The position numbers and the translations under genes are program-made. The notes beneath the pieces are model-generated. The model made no database searches. It was not told the DNA's origin and saw nothing but the letters and a program-made list of their open reading frames with translations. Shown here piece by piece: positions 40,717 through 49,498 of a stretch of DNA of 64,000 nucleotides (its first letter is position 1; every line of letters starts with the position of its first letter). This DNA comes from Acidithiobacillus_B sp049965315 (GTDB taxonomy: Bacteria; Pseudomonadota; Gammaproteobacteria; Acidithiobacillales; Acidithiobacillaceae): assembly GCF_049965315.1 (NCBI RefSeq), contig NZ_JBMFWL010000009.1, positions 1 to 64,000 on the forward strand, read 5' to 3'.

Positions 40717-41637
40717 TTATTGCCAGAAATCAAAAAAGTTAAACCAGTTGTATGGCGCTATATGACAATATTTATCCAGCAAAGTGACGTATTGTTCCAT
40801 CGCCCGGCGCAAAACCGCTTCCCGGTCGTCTCTTTCGACATTGGTGAAATCAGCTAATTGCTCAAAAAAAATTTCATATGTCCCCGGTCCGATATGCAAG
40901 CCGACCATAAAGAAAATCGGCCGACGCAGGATCGCCGCCATCCGGAAGGACCCGCTGGGCCAGAGGGCGGGATCGCCAAGAAAGGCAATGGATTTCATTT
41001 TTTCCAGGCCAAAGGAACGGTCACCCAGCAGACCGACCAATGCGCCCTTTCCCAGTTGTTCCTGAACGCGGATCATCGAATCCATACGGCCGAGGGGTAT
41101 GATATTTTGTTCGGCTATAGGATTGATGGCCGAGAGCATGGCATTTATGCGTTTGGCGTTTTGCTCATACATCACCATGACCACGCAGAGGTCCGGGTGC
41201 TGCCGGCCAACGGCCCTTAGCACCTCAAAACTACCCAGATGTGCTCCGAGGAGCAATACGCCTTGTCCAGCGGCAAGGGCGGTGTCGATAACCTCTGGCT
41301 GGTGTACGTGGATGTCAAAGAGATCAAAACGGTTGTTAAGCAAATAAATGCGATCATGGATCGTTGCGGCGAAGGTGAGAAAATGTTGATAGATGTGCCG
41401 GATACCTGCGGGTTGGCCGAGCACTCGCGTAAGGTAGGAGCGAGATGATCGTCTGGCGGTTGGCGCAAACACGAGAAAATAGCCGGCGATCAGGTGCAAT
41501 ATGACACGGGCCTGGCGGCGGCCTAGGGCCGTGGAAATCCAGGTTATCAGCCGTAGCATGGTCATGCTTCCGCGCTCCGGCTGCTGCGCCCAGGACGGTC
41601 GATTCGGGGGTGTGGATGCCTGGTCTGAGGGATTCAT
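40717..41637 (-). CDS. LpxL-type lysophospholipid/lipid A acyltransferase of the cluster
   Basis: The 306-residue protein has an N-terminal PSWAQQPERGSMTMLRL stretch typical of cluster-encoded versions, a hydrophobic anchor, and the HX5E-type catalytic motif GAHLGSFE in the middle, followed by LLGDRSFG. It probably transfers an acyl group onto the pigment's lipid carrier. The ATG overlaps the stop of the upstream hotdog gene by one base, and the LolA-like gene follows after 17 bases. Confidence 0.85.
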   Translation of the reverse strand: MNPSDQASTPPNRPSWAQQPERGSMTMLRLITWISTALGRRQARVILHLIAGYFLVFAPTARRSSRSYLTRVLGQPAGIRHIYQHFLTFAATIHDRIYLLNNRFDLFDIHVHQPEVIDTALAAGQGVLLLGAHLGSFEVLRAVGRQHPDLCVVMVMYEQNAKRINAMLSAINPIAEQNIIPLGRMDSMIRVQEQLGKGALVGLLGDRSFGLEKMKSIAFLGDPALWPSGSFRMAAILRRPIFFMVGLHIGPGTYEIFFEQLADFTNVERDDREAVLRRAMEQYVTLLDKYCHIAPYNWFNFFDFWQ

Positions 41638-41978
41638 CAGCCGGAAGAGGTCCTTGTGCGGGGAGACAGATCGCCAGCGGCGACCTTGCGGTTGTCCGCG
41701 TGGATCGTAAAGGCGATGGAGGCATCCGCCCTCGTATCAAAGCGTAGCGTCAATACTTCGCCAGGGGAGGCGGGGCTGTAAAATTTGGCCATGGTGATAT
41801 GACATGCCGTCATTGCTTTCCCAGTCGCCAATTCCACCGTATAAATGACCTCGTCAATAAGCATTACACCGGGCACAATGGGATGTCCGGGGAAGTGGCC
41901 AGCGAAGACCGGATGCTGGGCCGGGATGCTGAAGAAAACCTCATGGTGCGCCAGGGTTGTTCTCCTCTTTATGAGCAT
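41637..41978 (-). CDS. FabZ/ApeI-like hotdog dehydratase
   Basis: The 113-residue protein has the FabZ-type motif HPVFAGHFPGHPIVPGVMLIDE with the catalytic His at 28. It is probably the second dehydratase (or thioesterase-like hotdog) of the polyene pathway. The start lies 38 bases inside the preceding ligase gene, and the stop overlaps the acyltransferase start, so the genes are densely packed. Confidence 0.82.
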   Translation of the reverse strand: MLIKRRTTLAHHEVFFSIPAQHPVFAGHFPGHPIVPGVMLIDEVIYTVELATGKAMTACHITMAKFYSPASPGEVLTLRFDTRADASIAFTIHADNRKVAAGDLSPRTRTSSG

Positions 41979-43302
41979 GTGCTGCTACCAGCAATTGAAG
42001 CGCCTCGCGGGGTAATTTCCCGGTATTGTTACGCGGTAGAGCGTCTACCATCTGTAATGGTCGCGGGAGAAAGGCCGGATCAATGCGCTCACGCAGATGG
42101 GCGTAGACCGACTGAGCGTCTAATCCCGGTGCCACAGCGAATGCGATCAAGCGCTTTACGCTGCCATCCGGATCCTCGTCAGGCATAAAAAACACGCCGT
42201 CCTGCACTCCCGGGATAGCATTAAGCTGATGGTTCAGATATGCCAGAGAGCTGCGTTTACCAGCAATATTGACAAGGTCGGCTGTTCGACCATGAAGAAG
42301 GAAGCGCTCGGCGCTGATTATTTCCAGGCGGTCGCCGAGTTCCGTTGCTTGCAGCAGATGCCCACCGCTTGCCCATACCCGCCCGGCCTTTGCGGTCAGG
42401 CGCAAATCCGGCAACAAAACCCATTCGTCGCTTTCCGCCCTGCGCCGGGTGGCCACTTGGCCGGTTTCCGTCGATCCGTAGATTTCCTGCAAGGGAGCAT
42501 TGAAGCGGGTTTCTGCCTCCCTCGCGAGTTCCTGGGCCAGCGGGGCGGTAGCTGATACCAGCAAGTCAACGGCTGGCAAAGGAGAGTCCATCCCCAGCAA
42601 GGCGCGGAGATGGATCGGTGTGCTCACCAGCAATCGTGGGCGTGGCAGCGATGAAAGCTCAGCGCAAATATCCGCAGGATAGAAATGCTGGGGAGCACTG
42701 AGGGCGCTTCCGCATTGTAAGACGATCAATATGGTCGACTCGAAGCCGTACATGTGCTGTGGCGGAACCGTACCAACCACCGCATATTTACGGCCATCCA
42801 GTAGGCCGAGACGCTGGGCTTCGGCACGGACGCTCCCGACCAGAGCGCCCCAGGTTTTCAGGTGGGGAACCGGACTACCGGTGGATCCGGAAGTGAATAC
42901 GTAACCTACCGGAAGAGTTTCCGGAAGGAGCGGGATGGGCAGATCATGGATTGCCGCCGCTGCGGGGAGTCCGTCGGGGAAATAAAGTTGTGGCAAATCT
43001 ATATCGTTATCGTCATCGCTGAGGCAAAACAAGTCGGGAGCGAAGCGGACCAGCCGGCTGACGGTTTCTCGGGTATACGTGGATGGTAACAGGCTGATTT
43101 TATTTGCAGTCATGGTTGCCGCAAGGCCGACCATGAAGCGGTAACGGTCACGGCAAATGTTAAGAACATGCCGCCCGGGGAAAAGTAAGGCGCGAAGCTG
43201 CGCCACATCCGCCAAGAATTGATGTACTGTAATCGCCTCGCCATGACGAAATGCGACAATATCCCGCGTTGATTCATGGGTCATCAGGGGCAGGAGGTTC
43301 AT
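41941..43302 (-). CDS. AMP-dependent aryl-acid ligase (starter-unit activation)
   Basis: The 453-residue adenylate-forming enzyme has FTSGSTGSPVPHLKTW, then YGSTETGQVATR and the C-terminal lysine motif RNNTGKLPREAL. It is shorter than typical acyl-CoA ligases, as are ApeH-like cluster enzymes. It probably activates 3- or 4-hydroxybenzoate and loads it on the ACP. It lies 27 bases after the COG4648 gene and overlaps the hotdog gene by 38 bases. Confidence 0.88.
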   Translation of the reverse strand: MNLLPLMTHESTRDIVAFRHGEAITVHQFLADVAQLRALLFPGRHVLNICRDRYRFMVGLAATMTANKISLLPSTYTRETVSRLVRFAPDLFCLSDDDNDIDLPQLYFPDGLPAAAAIHDLPIPLLPETLPVGYVFTSGSTGSPVPHLKTWGALVGSVRAEAQRLGLLDGRKYAVVGTVPPQHMYGFESTILIVLQCGSALSAPQHFYPADICAELSSLPRPRLLVSTPIHLRALLGMDSPLPAVDLLVSATAPLAQELAREAETRFNAPLQEIYGSTETGQVATRRRAESDEWVLLPDLRLTAKAGRVWASGGHLLQATELGDRLEIISAERFLLHGRTADLVNIAGKRSSLAYLNHQLNAIPGVQDGVFFMPDEDPDGSVKRLIAFAVAPGLDAQSVYAHLRERIDPAFLPRPLQMVDALPRNNTGKLPREALQLLVAAHAHKEENNPGAP

Positions 43303-43329
43303 GGCCGGAGATTACCCATTGAATGACTA

Positions 43330-44070
43330 TTACCGCAGTGGAGCAGAGTGGCTGTTGCGCGGTCTCTGGTCGCTGGTCGCGACCTTGGCAGAATAACGGA
43401 AATAGGCATGAATCCCTTCCATCATCCCGGAGCGCTCGCCTGCCGGAATGGCGCGACAGCGCACCATGTACTCGGCAAAAAACATTGATACCACCAGCAT
43501 CGCGCTAATGATATTGACCAATAGAAACAATAAATAGTGTGGCACGAATAGCAAAATAACCAGGGGTAGACCGGTCATGGTAGCGAAAAAAATCGTCCAG
43601 GCCATCGTCACGCGCCGAGTATAGAGCGCTAGCTGTTCGCTCAAGGGTCCATGGACCAGTTCGGCAATGCGCGATATCATGGGAACATGTCCGGGCAGCA
43701 ACGTGACGCCGAAGACAGCGGTTAATAGTATGAAAATACCGCTCCTCTGGATCATGTACGCCCAGGTAAGGTAGTGCGTGAGGATGCTGTGGTAATGCCA
43801 TAACACTATACATGCAGAAACAATACCGGAAAACCAGATAATTGGGTAATGCGTCTTCCACGACATAAATATCAAAATGATAATGGCAGGGGAGAAGGCG
43901 GCAAGAACTGTTAATCCGCCCGATCGGGTCGCGGGGGGTTCTAGGTAGGTGAGTGCTTGGTAACCGATAAAAACAAGCAAGGAAAATACCGCGCCATGGA
44001 AAGCTGTAAACCTGCTAAATGGTGAAATCCGGGAAAATAATTTGATGGCCTTGCTACGCAAACTTCTCAC
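43330..44070 (-). CDS. COG4648-family membrane protein of the aryl polyene cluster
   Basis: The 246-residue protein has about six membrane helices and matches in size and layout the membrane protein (ApeG-like) found next to the starter ligase in aryl polyene clusters. Its function is unknown. The start is taken as GTG at 44070 because GGAGG lies 8 bases upstream; an ATG at 44115 would add 15 residues but has no good ribosome site. It is the first gene of this minus-strand operon. Confidence 0.75.
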   Translation of the reverse strand: MRSLRSKAIKLFSRISPFSRFTAFHGAVFSLLVFIGYQALTYLEPPATRSGGLTVLAAFSPAIIILIFMSWKTHYPIIWFSGIVSACIVLWHYHSILTHYLTWAYMIQRSGIFILLTAVFGVTLLPGHVPMISRIAELVHGPLSEQLALYTRRVTMAWTIFFATMTGLPLVILLFVPHYLLFLLVNIISAMLVVSMFFAEYMVRCRAIPAGERSGMMEGIHAYFRYSAKVATSDQRPRNSHSAPLR

Positions 44071-44255
44071 ATACCGTTCCTCCCAAGCGTAAAGATTGAC
44101 GTTCGCTCTTGGCATTTCCGCTTGCAGCTTTCCGCGTGGAACCGCTGTTTGCCCCTGTATGGTTCCTGATTGTTTGATAGATCAACAACACCAATGCCCT
44201 TTCCCTGGAAAGATGGGCGAAGCGCCGCCCTGGCCGAAATTCGCCTGGAATCCCG

Positions 44256-44585
44256 TTAGTTCTGACTTTTTGTATTTCCAGTAGTGCCCGTATCCCCCTT
44301 GACAGCCCGCCAAAATTCAATCGCCCCCGCCTTCGCCGCGTGGCCGATGTCGACCGCCTCATGGGCGATGCCAAGCCCCACATCCTTTCCTGTCTGGCCG
44401 ATCTTGTGAACCGTTGAACCAACCGTCTGCCCGGCCTGCTCGGCTCCCTGTTTAAGATCCGTATTTGCTGCATAGACGGTGACCGGGGCGAGGGCCGAGA
44501 CCAGAAATATGCATGCATACGTCAACTGCGCAGCAGTTGCCGTCTTCCCCTTGATGTGATTGGTCGTTACCATGTGTCCTTGCAT
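44256..44585 (-). CDS. Small secreted protein of unknown function
   Basis: The 109-residue protein has a likely signal peptide (residues about 18-40, ending ALAPVTVYAAN) and a mature part rich in Gly, Ala, Thr and Lys with GAEQAGQTVGSTVHKIGQ and GIAHEAVDIGHAAKAG, which suggests amphipathic helices. AGGAGG lies 9 bases before the ATG at 44585; a second ATG at 44573 is possible. It lies 185 bases upstream of the pigment operon on the same strand. I do not recognise a family; a desiccation or membrane-associated stress protein is possible. Confidence 0.65.
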   Translation of the reverse strand: MQGHMVTTNHIKGKTATAAQLTYACIFLVSALAPVTVYAANTDLKQGAEQAGQTVGSTVHKIGQTGKDVGLGIAHEAVDIGHAAKAGAIEFWRAVKGDTGTTGNTKSQN

Positions 44586-45429
44586 CGCAATGCACCTCCT
44601 GAGCAGCTCACCTAAACTTTGGCGATCATATCGTCCCTACAAGTTATCGTTCTTGAAGTCGTGATCTCTATTTGGCGCAAGTGTTCGCCAAAGGCGTGTT
44701 TTCTCCAATGCTGATTAGAGGCTTTCATCTGCTGAAGCGTCGCTGGCCGAGCCCCAAGGACACGGATCATCCCTGCCAGGGCTCCCTCTCCGATGCGTCC
44801 AGATGGACGATGCCCGCGTCCGTACCTCGGCCAACCTTTCGCAGTAATCCTACCCCAGAATCGGGGCTGGTTCCAACCGGAGCGGCGCGAAAACGCACCA
44901 TTCTGGGGAATGAACTGGTCCCGCCTAACAGGTTCCGCCGAGCGTGATATGGAGTTCCGCGATGCCGCCGGCCAAAGGAAGGCGGCATTGGGGCCCGCCC
45001 AAAGGCTGGCGCACTACAAGCACGACCTGCTGTCCGGTGCTGCGGGTTTGGGGCGCCTGAGGCGGCCTTCATCGCCCCGACTGAGCGGGCACAGGGATTC
45101 CGCGGATCTGGGCATGGCCCCATTGGGCGCCTCTTCGCGCACCGAGCATCGGCTATCCACGCCGGCAGGAAGCCCGAAGAAGCAGCATTTCCCGCCCGGC
45201 GGCGCATGGAATCCATCTTCGGCTAGAGGAAGAGCGACGGCGGCATGTCCAAAACCGGTTTCCGCGGTTTGTGGTTCGCTGGCCTACCATGTCCTGCGCA
45301 GCGTCCGACCCAGCGCCGGCCGATGGAAATATGATCGGTCTAAAATTCGGAAAAGCGTGCAATTGGAAGAAAAATAGAGGAGAATACGCTCAGGTTGATT
45401 GAGCTGATGCGGTGTTAAAGGAGTACCTG
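44586..45429. other. Long interval without a supported gene; contains inverted repeats
   Basis: No reading frame here looks like a protein: the longest frames are Arg/Pro/Ser-rich shadows on opposite strands. Two structured elements stand out. TTTGGCG and CGCCAAA flank 8 bases at 44672-44693. CCCCAGAAT (44853-44861) and ATTCTGGGG (44900-44908) form 9-base inverted arms around 38 bases that include CGGGGCTGG and CCGGAGCGG. The middle (44940-45260) is GC-rich and may be decayed coding or mobile DNA. The last 60 bases lead into the Spy-like gene. Confidence 0.5.
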
Positions 45430-45975
45430 ATGAAGCCTATAAGAGTATTGTTGGCGAGTATCACGGCCATGCTGTTGCTGGGCACTTCTTCTGCCTATGC
45501 CCTGTCTTTAGATCAGCTCGCCCGGATGAGCCCGAGTCAAAAGAAACAGGCCCAGCAGTATTTTCGCACCCATTCTCTGGGATTTTCGTCCATCTTCAAA
45601 AGATATCATCCGGGACCCTACTGGATCCTGGAAAACAAAGCTGCGCTTCATTTGACACCCGGGCAAATCCGGAGGGAAGAGCAGCTCAAGGACGAGATGG
45701 CTATGCACACCATCGCGGATGACCGCGCTTTGCAGCACGCCTATGGCAAGTACGCAAAGGATGCCTCTGCCGCGCATCCCGCATTAGCGACGATACAAAA
45801 CGACATCATCCGCGTTGGAAAGGCAGAAACGCGCTTGGCAGGGGAAATGGTTCCCTATCATCTCCAGGGCTATGCGTTGCTCAATCCGGCGCAAAAAGCC
45901 ACCTACACCCAATTGGCGGCCAAGACCTGGGCACAGCATCACAGGACGCCTGACAAGCCAGCGGGCGCCCAATAA
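45430..45975 (+). CDS. Spy/CpxP-like periplasmic protein (LTxxQ family)
   Basis: The 181-residue protein has a clear signal peptide (1-25, ending SSAYALS) and two LTxxQ-type motifs, LTPGQ (75-79) and LNPAQ (151-155), on a helical protein. Relatives are periplasmic chaperones or metal and stress sensors. The ATG at 45430 has AAAGGAG 6 bases upstream; an in-frame codon at 45412 is less likely. It is 68 bases upstream of the LpxL-like gene, suggesting an envelope-stress link, but no regulator adjoins it. Confidence 0.78.
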   Translation: MKPIRVLLASITAMLLLGTSSAYALSLDQLARMSPSQKKQAQQYFRTHSLGFSSIFKRYHPGPYWILENKAALHLTPGQIRREEQLKDEMAMHTIADDRALQHAYGKYAKDASAAHPALATIQNDIIRVGKAETRLAGEMVPYHLQGYALLNPAQKATYTQLAAKTWAQHHRTPDKPAGAQ

Positions 45976-46043
45976 TCGGTCAGAGGTCATCGTGTGAACT
46001 GCCGGGTATCGCATGCCCCGCTACCTGGCCACCTGGGGGATGG

Positions 46044-46961
46044 ATGGGCGCCATAAAAGGCTGGTCGGGCACATGGAAACAGCGGCTGGGTACCCTGGGG
46101 GTTATCCTTCTGTTGCGGCTGACGGCGGCGCTGCCCAACGGCTGGCGGTCGCAGATGGGCGGATTGCTGGGGATTCTGGTGATGACCCTGCTCGGCAAAA
46201 CCCGGCGCGTGGTGGATATCAACCTGGCCATTGCCTTTCCCGACTGTCCGGAGAGCCAACGCCGACGACTGCGGCGGCGAAATTTTCAGGAGCTGGGTCG
46301 CACGGCCCTGGAGCTTGGACCTCTTTGGTCGCGGCCATTGCCCCAATCCTTGGCCATGGTGCGTGAGGTGGCGGGCGCGGAGGCCGTGGATTCTGCCCTG
46401 GCCCTGGGGCGAGGGGTGATCCTCTTTACGGCTCACCTTGGCCCCTGGGAGGCGGCGGTACTCTATACCGGGCAACGCTGGCCCATTACCGGCATGTATC
46501 GGGCCCTGCGGAATCCCGGACTGGATGCCGTGATGCGCCGGGGCCGGGAGCGCAGCGGCGCCCGGCAGTTGAACAAGGAACAGGGCATTCGCCCGTTGTT
46601 CCGAGCCCTCAAACGGGGGGAGGTGATCGGTATCCTGACGGATCAGAATGTCGACCCCAGGGAAGGTGTTTTTGCGCCCCTTTTCGGCCGTCCTGCCTGC
46701 ACCACGCCTATCCTGGCGCGTCTGGCGGCGCGCGACACGGTTCCCGTTTTCGGCATGTTCGCTTATCGCCTGGCGAACGGTGCAGGTTTCCGTATCGAAT
46801 TCGTACCCATGCCGATATCTTTCCCCTGCGGGGACGACGTGGCCGACGCTGCCGGCATGAACGCTCAGCTAGAAGCCGCCATCCGCAAAGCGCCAGAGCA
46901 GTATTGGTGGGTGCATCGTCGCTTCAAGGACCAGCCAGCCCTGAGTCCGGTACCCTATTGA
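46044..46961 (+). CDS. Lipid A / lysophospholipid acyltransferase (LpxL/HtrB family)
   Basis: The 305-residue protein has an N-terminal hydrophobic segment (LGTLGVILLLRLTAALP), the catalytic FTAHLGPWEAA motif (HX4E) and GILTDQNVDPREGVFAPLFG, typical of Kdo-dependent late acyltransferases of lipid A. It acts at the inner membrane. It is separate from the pigment-cluster acyltransferase at 40717 and is more similar to the housekeeping family. GGGGGA precedes the ATG closely. Confidence 0.86.
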   Translation: MGAIKGWSGTWKQRLGTLGVILLLRLTAALPNGWRSQMGGLLGILVMTLLGKTRRVVDINLAIAFPDCPESQRRRLRRRNFQELGRTALELGPLWSRPLPQSLAMVREVAGAEAVDSALALGRGVILFTAHLGPWEAAVLYTGQRWPITGMYRALRNPGLDAVMRRGRERSGARQLNKEQGIRPLFRALKRGEVIGILTDQNVDPREGVFAPLFGRPACTTPILARLAARDTVPVFGMFAYRLANGAGFRIEFVPMPISFPCGDDVADAAGMNAQLEAAIRKAPEQYWWVHRRFKDQPALSPVPY

Positions 46962-47155
46962 GCGGCAAGAGGCGATGATTCGCAACATGCTGGACGTGCC
47001 GTGGGCTTGATCCTGTTCTCGCTCACGATCAACAAACCATTCCCGGGGATTCCGCGTTGCCCACGCCATGGTGCATTGCTTCCGTCAAAGGCCTGCTAAA
47101 AACGAAATGGACAGGAAGTCACCCTAACCATAATCAGTCAACCATCTGTTTCATA

Positions 47156-47232
47156 TGGTGCGCCCGACAGGAATCGAACCTGTAACCTACGGCTTAGAAG
47201 GCCGTTGCTCTATCCGGTTGAGCTACGGGCGC
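47156..47232 (-). tRNA. tRNA-Arg (anticodon UCU)
   Basis: On the minus strand the 77-base sequence begins GCGCCCGTAGCTCAACCGG and ends CGGGCGC-A-CCA, with CCA encoded. The acceptor stem is 7 bp perfect. The anticodon stem-loop ACGGC-CTTCTAA-GCCGT gives anticodon TCT, and the T-arm contains GGTTCGATTCC. It reads AGA codons. Confidence 0.96.
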
Positions 47233-47366
47233 GTGCTGGGATGATTTTAGGGGAAAGGGGCCGGGAAGGAAAAGGTGCCTGGTGGGGGTTGGCTCGGGGT
47301 CGGGAGGGCGCGCCTCAAGGCGCTGCAACACAGTCAGCCCAAAAACGCGGCTAAGCCTTTGATAGT

Positions 47367-47443
<77 letters not shown>

Positions 47444-47479
47444 ACGTGCCTCGCAGGATATAGGCAGAGGAGAGTCGGG

Positions 47480-47836
47480 TCAATCCATCCGGGCGAGGCG
47501 GTGGCGCAGGCGTTCGAGTTCGGCGCGGGCCAGGGAGATGCCGTCATTGAGGCGCTGGCGTTCCTTTTCGCTGAGTTCCTTGCCCTTTTTCACCAGTTCT
47601 TCGCTATAGATGGCGATGGTATCGAGGAGTTCTTCGACGCGCTCGTTGATGTTTTCCTGGGAGGCGATCACCCGATCCCAGGCGCGATTGGCCTGACGGC
47701 GGATCTGCTCGCGGGTGCGCTGGCCGGGTTGGGGGGCGAAAAGCAGGGCGACGACGGCGCCGGCTGCGGCGCCGGCGATGAGGGCAATGCCGATGGCGCT
47801 ATAGCCGAGGGAGGTGTCACTGTCATGATCCATCAT
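47480..47836 (-). CDS. YtxH-like membrane protein with coiled coil
   Basis: The 118-residue protein has one membrane helix (about 13-33, AIGIALIAGAAAGAVVALLFAP) followed by a basic stretch PGQRTREQIRRQ and a long charged coiled-coil tail. This is the YtxH (PF12732-like) layout. GGAG lies 7 bases before the first of two ATG codons. Function is unknown; relatives are stress associated. It is 20 bases downstream of the phosphoglucomutase gene. Confidence 0.75.
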   Translation of the reverse strand: MMDHDSDTSLGYSAIGIALIAGAAAGAVVALLFAPQPGQRTREQIRRQANRAWDRVIASQENINERVEELLDTIAIYSEELVKKGKELSEKERQRLNDGISLARAELERLRHRLARMD

Positions 47837-47856
47837 GGGAGGGCTCCTTTTTCAAC

Positions 47857-49488
47857 TCAGGTGACGACGGTGGGCGCCTTGCGGCCGGTGAGGGCTTCCA
47901 TGCGGGTGAGCCCGCGGCCGAGGGAGATGAGATCGCGCAGGGCGCGCTGCGGGTCCTGCTGCTGGCGCGCCGGATCGATTTCGTACTGTTCGTGATAGAT
48001 GCGCAGGGTGGCGCCTTCGGTGCCGGTTCCGGAAAGGCGGAAGATGAGGCGGCTACCGTCGGTGAAGCGCAGGCGCAGGCCCTGATGGAGGCTTTGGCTG
48101 CCATCGACGGGGTCGGTATAGGCAAAGTCGTCGGCGCTGTCCACCGTGTGGCCGGCGAGGGTTTGCCCGGCCAGGATGGGGAATTGCGCCGCCAGCGCGT
48201 GCATCATTTGCGCGCCCACTTCCGCCGAAAGATCTTCGTAATCATGGCGGGTGTAGTAGTGGCGGCCATGGCGGGCCCAGTGGGCGCGAACGATTTCGGC
48301 TACGCTCTGGCCATGGTGTGCGATGATGGACAGCCAGGCGAGCACCGCCCAGAGCCCGTCCTTTTCCCGGATATGGTTGGAGCCGGTGCCGAAGCTTTCC
48401 TCCCCGCAAAAGGTGATGCGCCCCGCGTCCAGGAGATTGCCAAAGAATTTCCAGCCGGTGGGGGTTTCGAAGCAGGGGATGCCGAGGGCCTTGGCCACCA
48501 CATCGGCGGCCTGGCTGGTGGGCATGGAGCGGGCGATCCCCCGCAGACCGTCGCCATAGGCGGGGATGCAGGTGGCCTGGGCGGCGAGGACGGCGAGGGA
48601 GTCGCTGGGAGTGACGAAAAACTGTTTGCCGAGGATCATGTTGCGATCGCCGTCGCCATCGGAGGCGGCCCCAAAGTCGGGGGCATCGGCGCCGAAGAGT
48701 TCGTCGGCCAGGGCTTTGGCATAAACGAGATTGGGATCGGGGTGGCCGCCGCCAAAGTCGGGCAGGGGGGTCCCGTTGACTACTGTGCCCATGGGGGCGC
48801 CCAGGCGCTTTTCAAAGATCTCGTGGGCGTAGGGGCCGGTGATGGCGTGCAGGGCGTCAAAGCGCATGCGAAAGGGCCCTTGCAGAAGCCGGGCGAGGGC
48901 GTTGAAGTCGAAGAGGCGCTCCATGAGGGCGGCGTATTCGCTGACGGGGTTGCTGACCTCGACGGTCATGGCGCCCAGCCGGGTTTCGCCTTCGTGGTCG
49001 ATGTCGATATCGGCGGCATCGAGGATCTGGTAGGCGCTGAGGACCTTGCTGGCGGCCCAGATGGCCTCGGTGACGGATTCGGGGGCGGGGCCGCCGTTGC
49101 CGATGTTGTATTTGACGCCGAAGTCATGCTCCGGGCCGCCGGGATTATGGGAGGCGCTGAGGATGATGCCGCCAAAGGCGTGGCGGGCGCGGATGACGGT
49201 GGAGACGGCGGGCGTGGAAAAGAGCCCGCCCCGGCCGACGATGACGCGCCCCCAGCCATTGGCGGCGGCCATCTTGAGGATGATCTGCACGGCTTCGCGA
49301 TTGAAATAACGGCCGTCCCCACCCAGGACGAGGGTTTGGCCCTCGTGGCCGGGGAGGGCGTTGCAGATGGCCTGGATGAAGTTGTGCAGGTAGGGCGCCT
49401 GTTGAAATACCCGCACCTTCTTACGCAGGCCCGAGGTCCCGGGGCGCTGGTCGGGGAAGGGCTGCGTGGGAATGTGCAGGACTTTCAT
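47857..49488 (-). CDS. pgm: Phosphoglucomutase (alpha-D-glucose phosphate-specific)
   Basis: The 543-residue enzyme interconverts glucose-1-phosphate and glucose-6-phosphate. It shows the phosphoserine loop SASHNPGGP near residue 115, the metal loop SDGDGDRN, the sugar-specificity loop GEESFG and the phosphate-binding RLSGTGTEG near the C-terminus. The start at 49488 (MKVLHIPTQPF) gives the standard length; the frame is open 19 codons further upstream. It follows the small 95-residue gene by 10 bases. Confidence 0.94.
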   Translation of the reverse strand: MKVLHIPTQPFPDQRPGTSGLRKKVRVFQQAPYLHNFIQAICNALPGHEGQTLVLGGDGRYFNREAVQIILKMAAANGWGRVIVGRGGLFSTPAVSTVIRARHAFGGIILSASHNPGGPEHDFGVKYNIGNGGPAPESVTEAIWAASKVLSAYQILDAADIDIDHEGETRLGAMTVEVSNPVSEYAALMERLFDFNALARLLQGPFRMRFDALHAITGPYAHEIFEKRLGAPMGTVVNGTPLPDFGGGHPDPNLVYAKALADELFGADAPDFGAASDGDGDRNMILGKQFFVTPSDSLAVLAAQATCIPAYGDGLRGIARSMPTSQAADVVAKALGIPCFETPTGWKFFGNLLDAGRITFCGEESFGTGSNHIREKDGLWAVLAWLSIIAHHGQSVAEIVRAHWARHGRHYYTRHDYEDLSAEVGAQMMHALAAQFPILAGQTLAGHTVDSADDFAYTDPVDGSQSLHQGLRLRFTDGSRLIFRLSGTGTEGATLRIYHEQYEIDPARQQQDPQRALRDLISLGRGLTRMEALTGRKAPTVVT

Positions 49489-49498
49489 GCCGAGGCCT

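Noticed and set aside
44793..45377. 194-codon plus-strand frame and overlapping 149-codon minus-strand frame
   Set aside because: Both are Arg/Pro/Ser-rich without motifs or ribosome sites and contradict each other; neither is supported as a gene.
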